From: Vigna angularis
Lineage: Eukaryota; Streptophyta; Magnoliopsida; Fabales; Fabaceae
DNA: 64,000 bases
Assembly (NCBI RefSeq): GCF_016808095.1
Contig: NC_068974.1
Span: 34,069,090-34,133,089 of the forward strand
Direction of reading: 5' to 3'
In this document: positions 63,474 through 64,000 of the stretch, in pieces
How positions within the stretch are numbered: the first letter of the stretch is position 1
Layout: each line of letters begins with the position of its first letter
Position numbers and translations under genes: made by a program
The notes under the pieces: model-generated
What the model was told of the DNA's origin: nothing
What the model saw: only the letters and a program-made list of their open reading frames with translations
Databases searched by the model: none

Positions 63474-64000
63474 AATTAACAAACATTTCAAAACTAGGAA
63501 TATAAAAAAAAAAATTGGAAGATCCATTAACTATATTATTAAGAAACAATTTAAAATTAAAAGATATGTTTATATACAATTTTTAAAAATATAAAATCTT
63601 AAATTTTAGAGGATATAAGCAATAAAAAAAAGTCATAAATGATTTATGTAAATAAAAAAAACATATATAAAACTGTAAATATTAAAATGTAATAAGAGAA
63701 GTCCTCGACATGAAGTACGACTCTTGTATAAAAGCCAAACTCGTGATTTTGGAACACGATTTTGTTACTTTTAATATTTTGAATCGTATTTCTATATACA
63801 GCTTTATCTATTTTGGTAATTTTTTTAAACCTTGTTTACATAGGTAATTTTGACAAAAAAAAGAAAAGAAAAGAAAGAGTAACGTTGCAGAGCTCAAAAG
63901 AGTTTTGAAAAAATAAGTAGGTAATGTAGGTAATTTATGTACATGTGACTCTGAAACTAAATAAACTAATTCATAATTTTGAATTTTGGATCAATTTTAA
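63474..64000. other. AT-rich intergenic end of the window
   Basis: No gene, RNA or element end is visible. Short A-runs and an AAAAGAAAAG tract near 63856-63880 are the only structure. Confidence 0.6.

Overview
This is nuclear DNA from a flowering plant, most likely a eudicot and plausibly a legume. The plant call rests on AT-rich intergenic DNA, spliced genes with GT..AG introns and plant-type proteins, LTR retrotransposons (Ty1/copia and Ty3/gypsy) and MITE-like elements. The legume placement is an inference from overall sequence character only.

Four complete genes, all on the + strand, are supported exon by exon. (1) A LOG-type cytokinin riboside 5'-monophosphate phosphoribohydrolase lies at 19333-22826 (7 exons). 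(2) A membrane-anchored GT-A-like glycosyltransferase with two glycosyltransferase-like modules lies at 27512-31065 (3 exons, 932 aa). (3) A plant tyrosylprotein sulfotransferase (TPST) lies at 35103-39798 (12 coding exons, 489 aa). (4) A class A GATA zinc-finger transcription factor lies at 41764-47467 (2 exons, 305 aa) around a 4.8-kb intron full of repeat debris. A fifth gene contributes only its last few codons at the left edge (2-106).

Layout: 0-3 kb is the tail of an unidentified gene followed by a degenerate GTTGA/TCAAC-rich tract hosting two TIR elements 86 bp apart. 3-19 kb is AT-rich intergenic DNA with long (AT)n arrays and one composite TIR element at 16.5-17.4 kb. 19-47.5 kb is the gene-bearing core, with a decayed gypsy integrase fragment at about 32.2-32.9 kb between the glycosyltransferase and TPST. 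50.3-55.1 kb is a decayed but nearly full-length Ty1/copia element. 55-60.5 kb is intergenic. 60.6-63.5 kb is a minus-strand, pol-less Ty3/gypsy derivative with an exact 5-bp target-site duplication, a broken gag and eight copies of a 78-bp repeat.

How the genes relate: LOG releases active cytokinin, TPST sulfates secreted growth peptides and the GATA factor regulates transcription. These functions touch root meristem biology, but plant genes are not in operons and nothing here shows that the neighbours act together. I found no convincing new multi-gene system. The most unusual objects are the gypsy derivative with its 78-bp hairpin-containing repeats, the tandem glycosyltransferase modules, and the short upstream reading frame that crosses a predicted 5'UTR intron of TPST.
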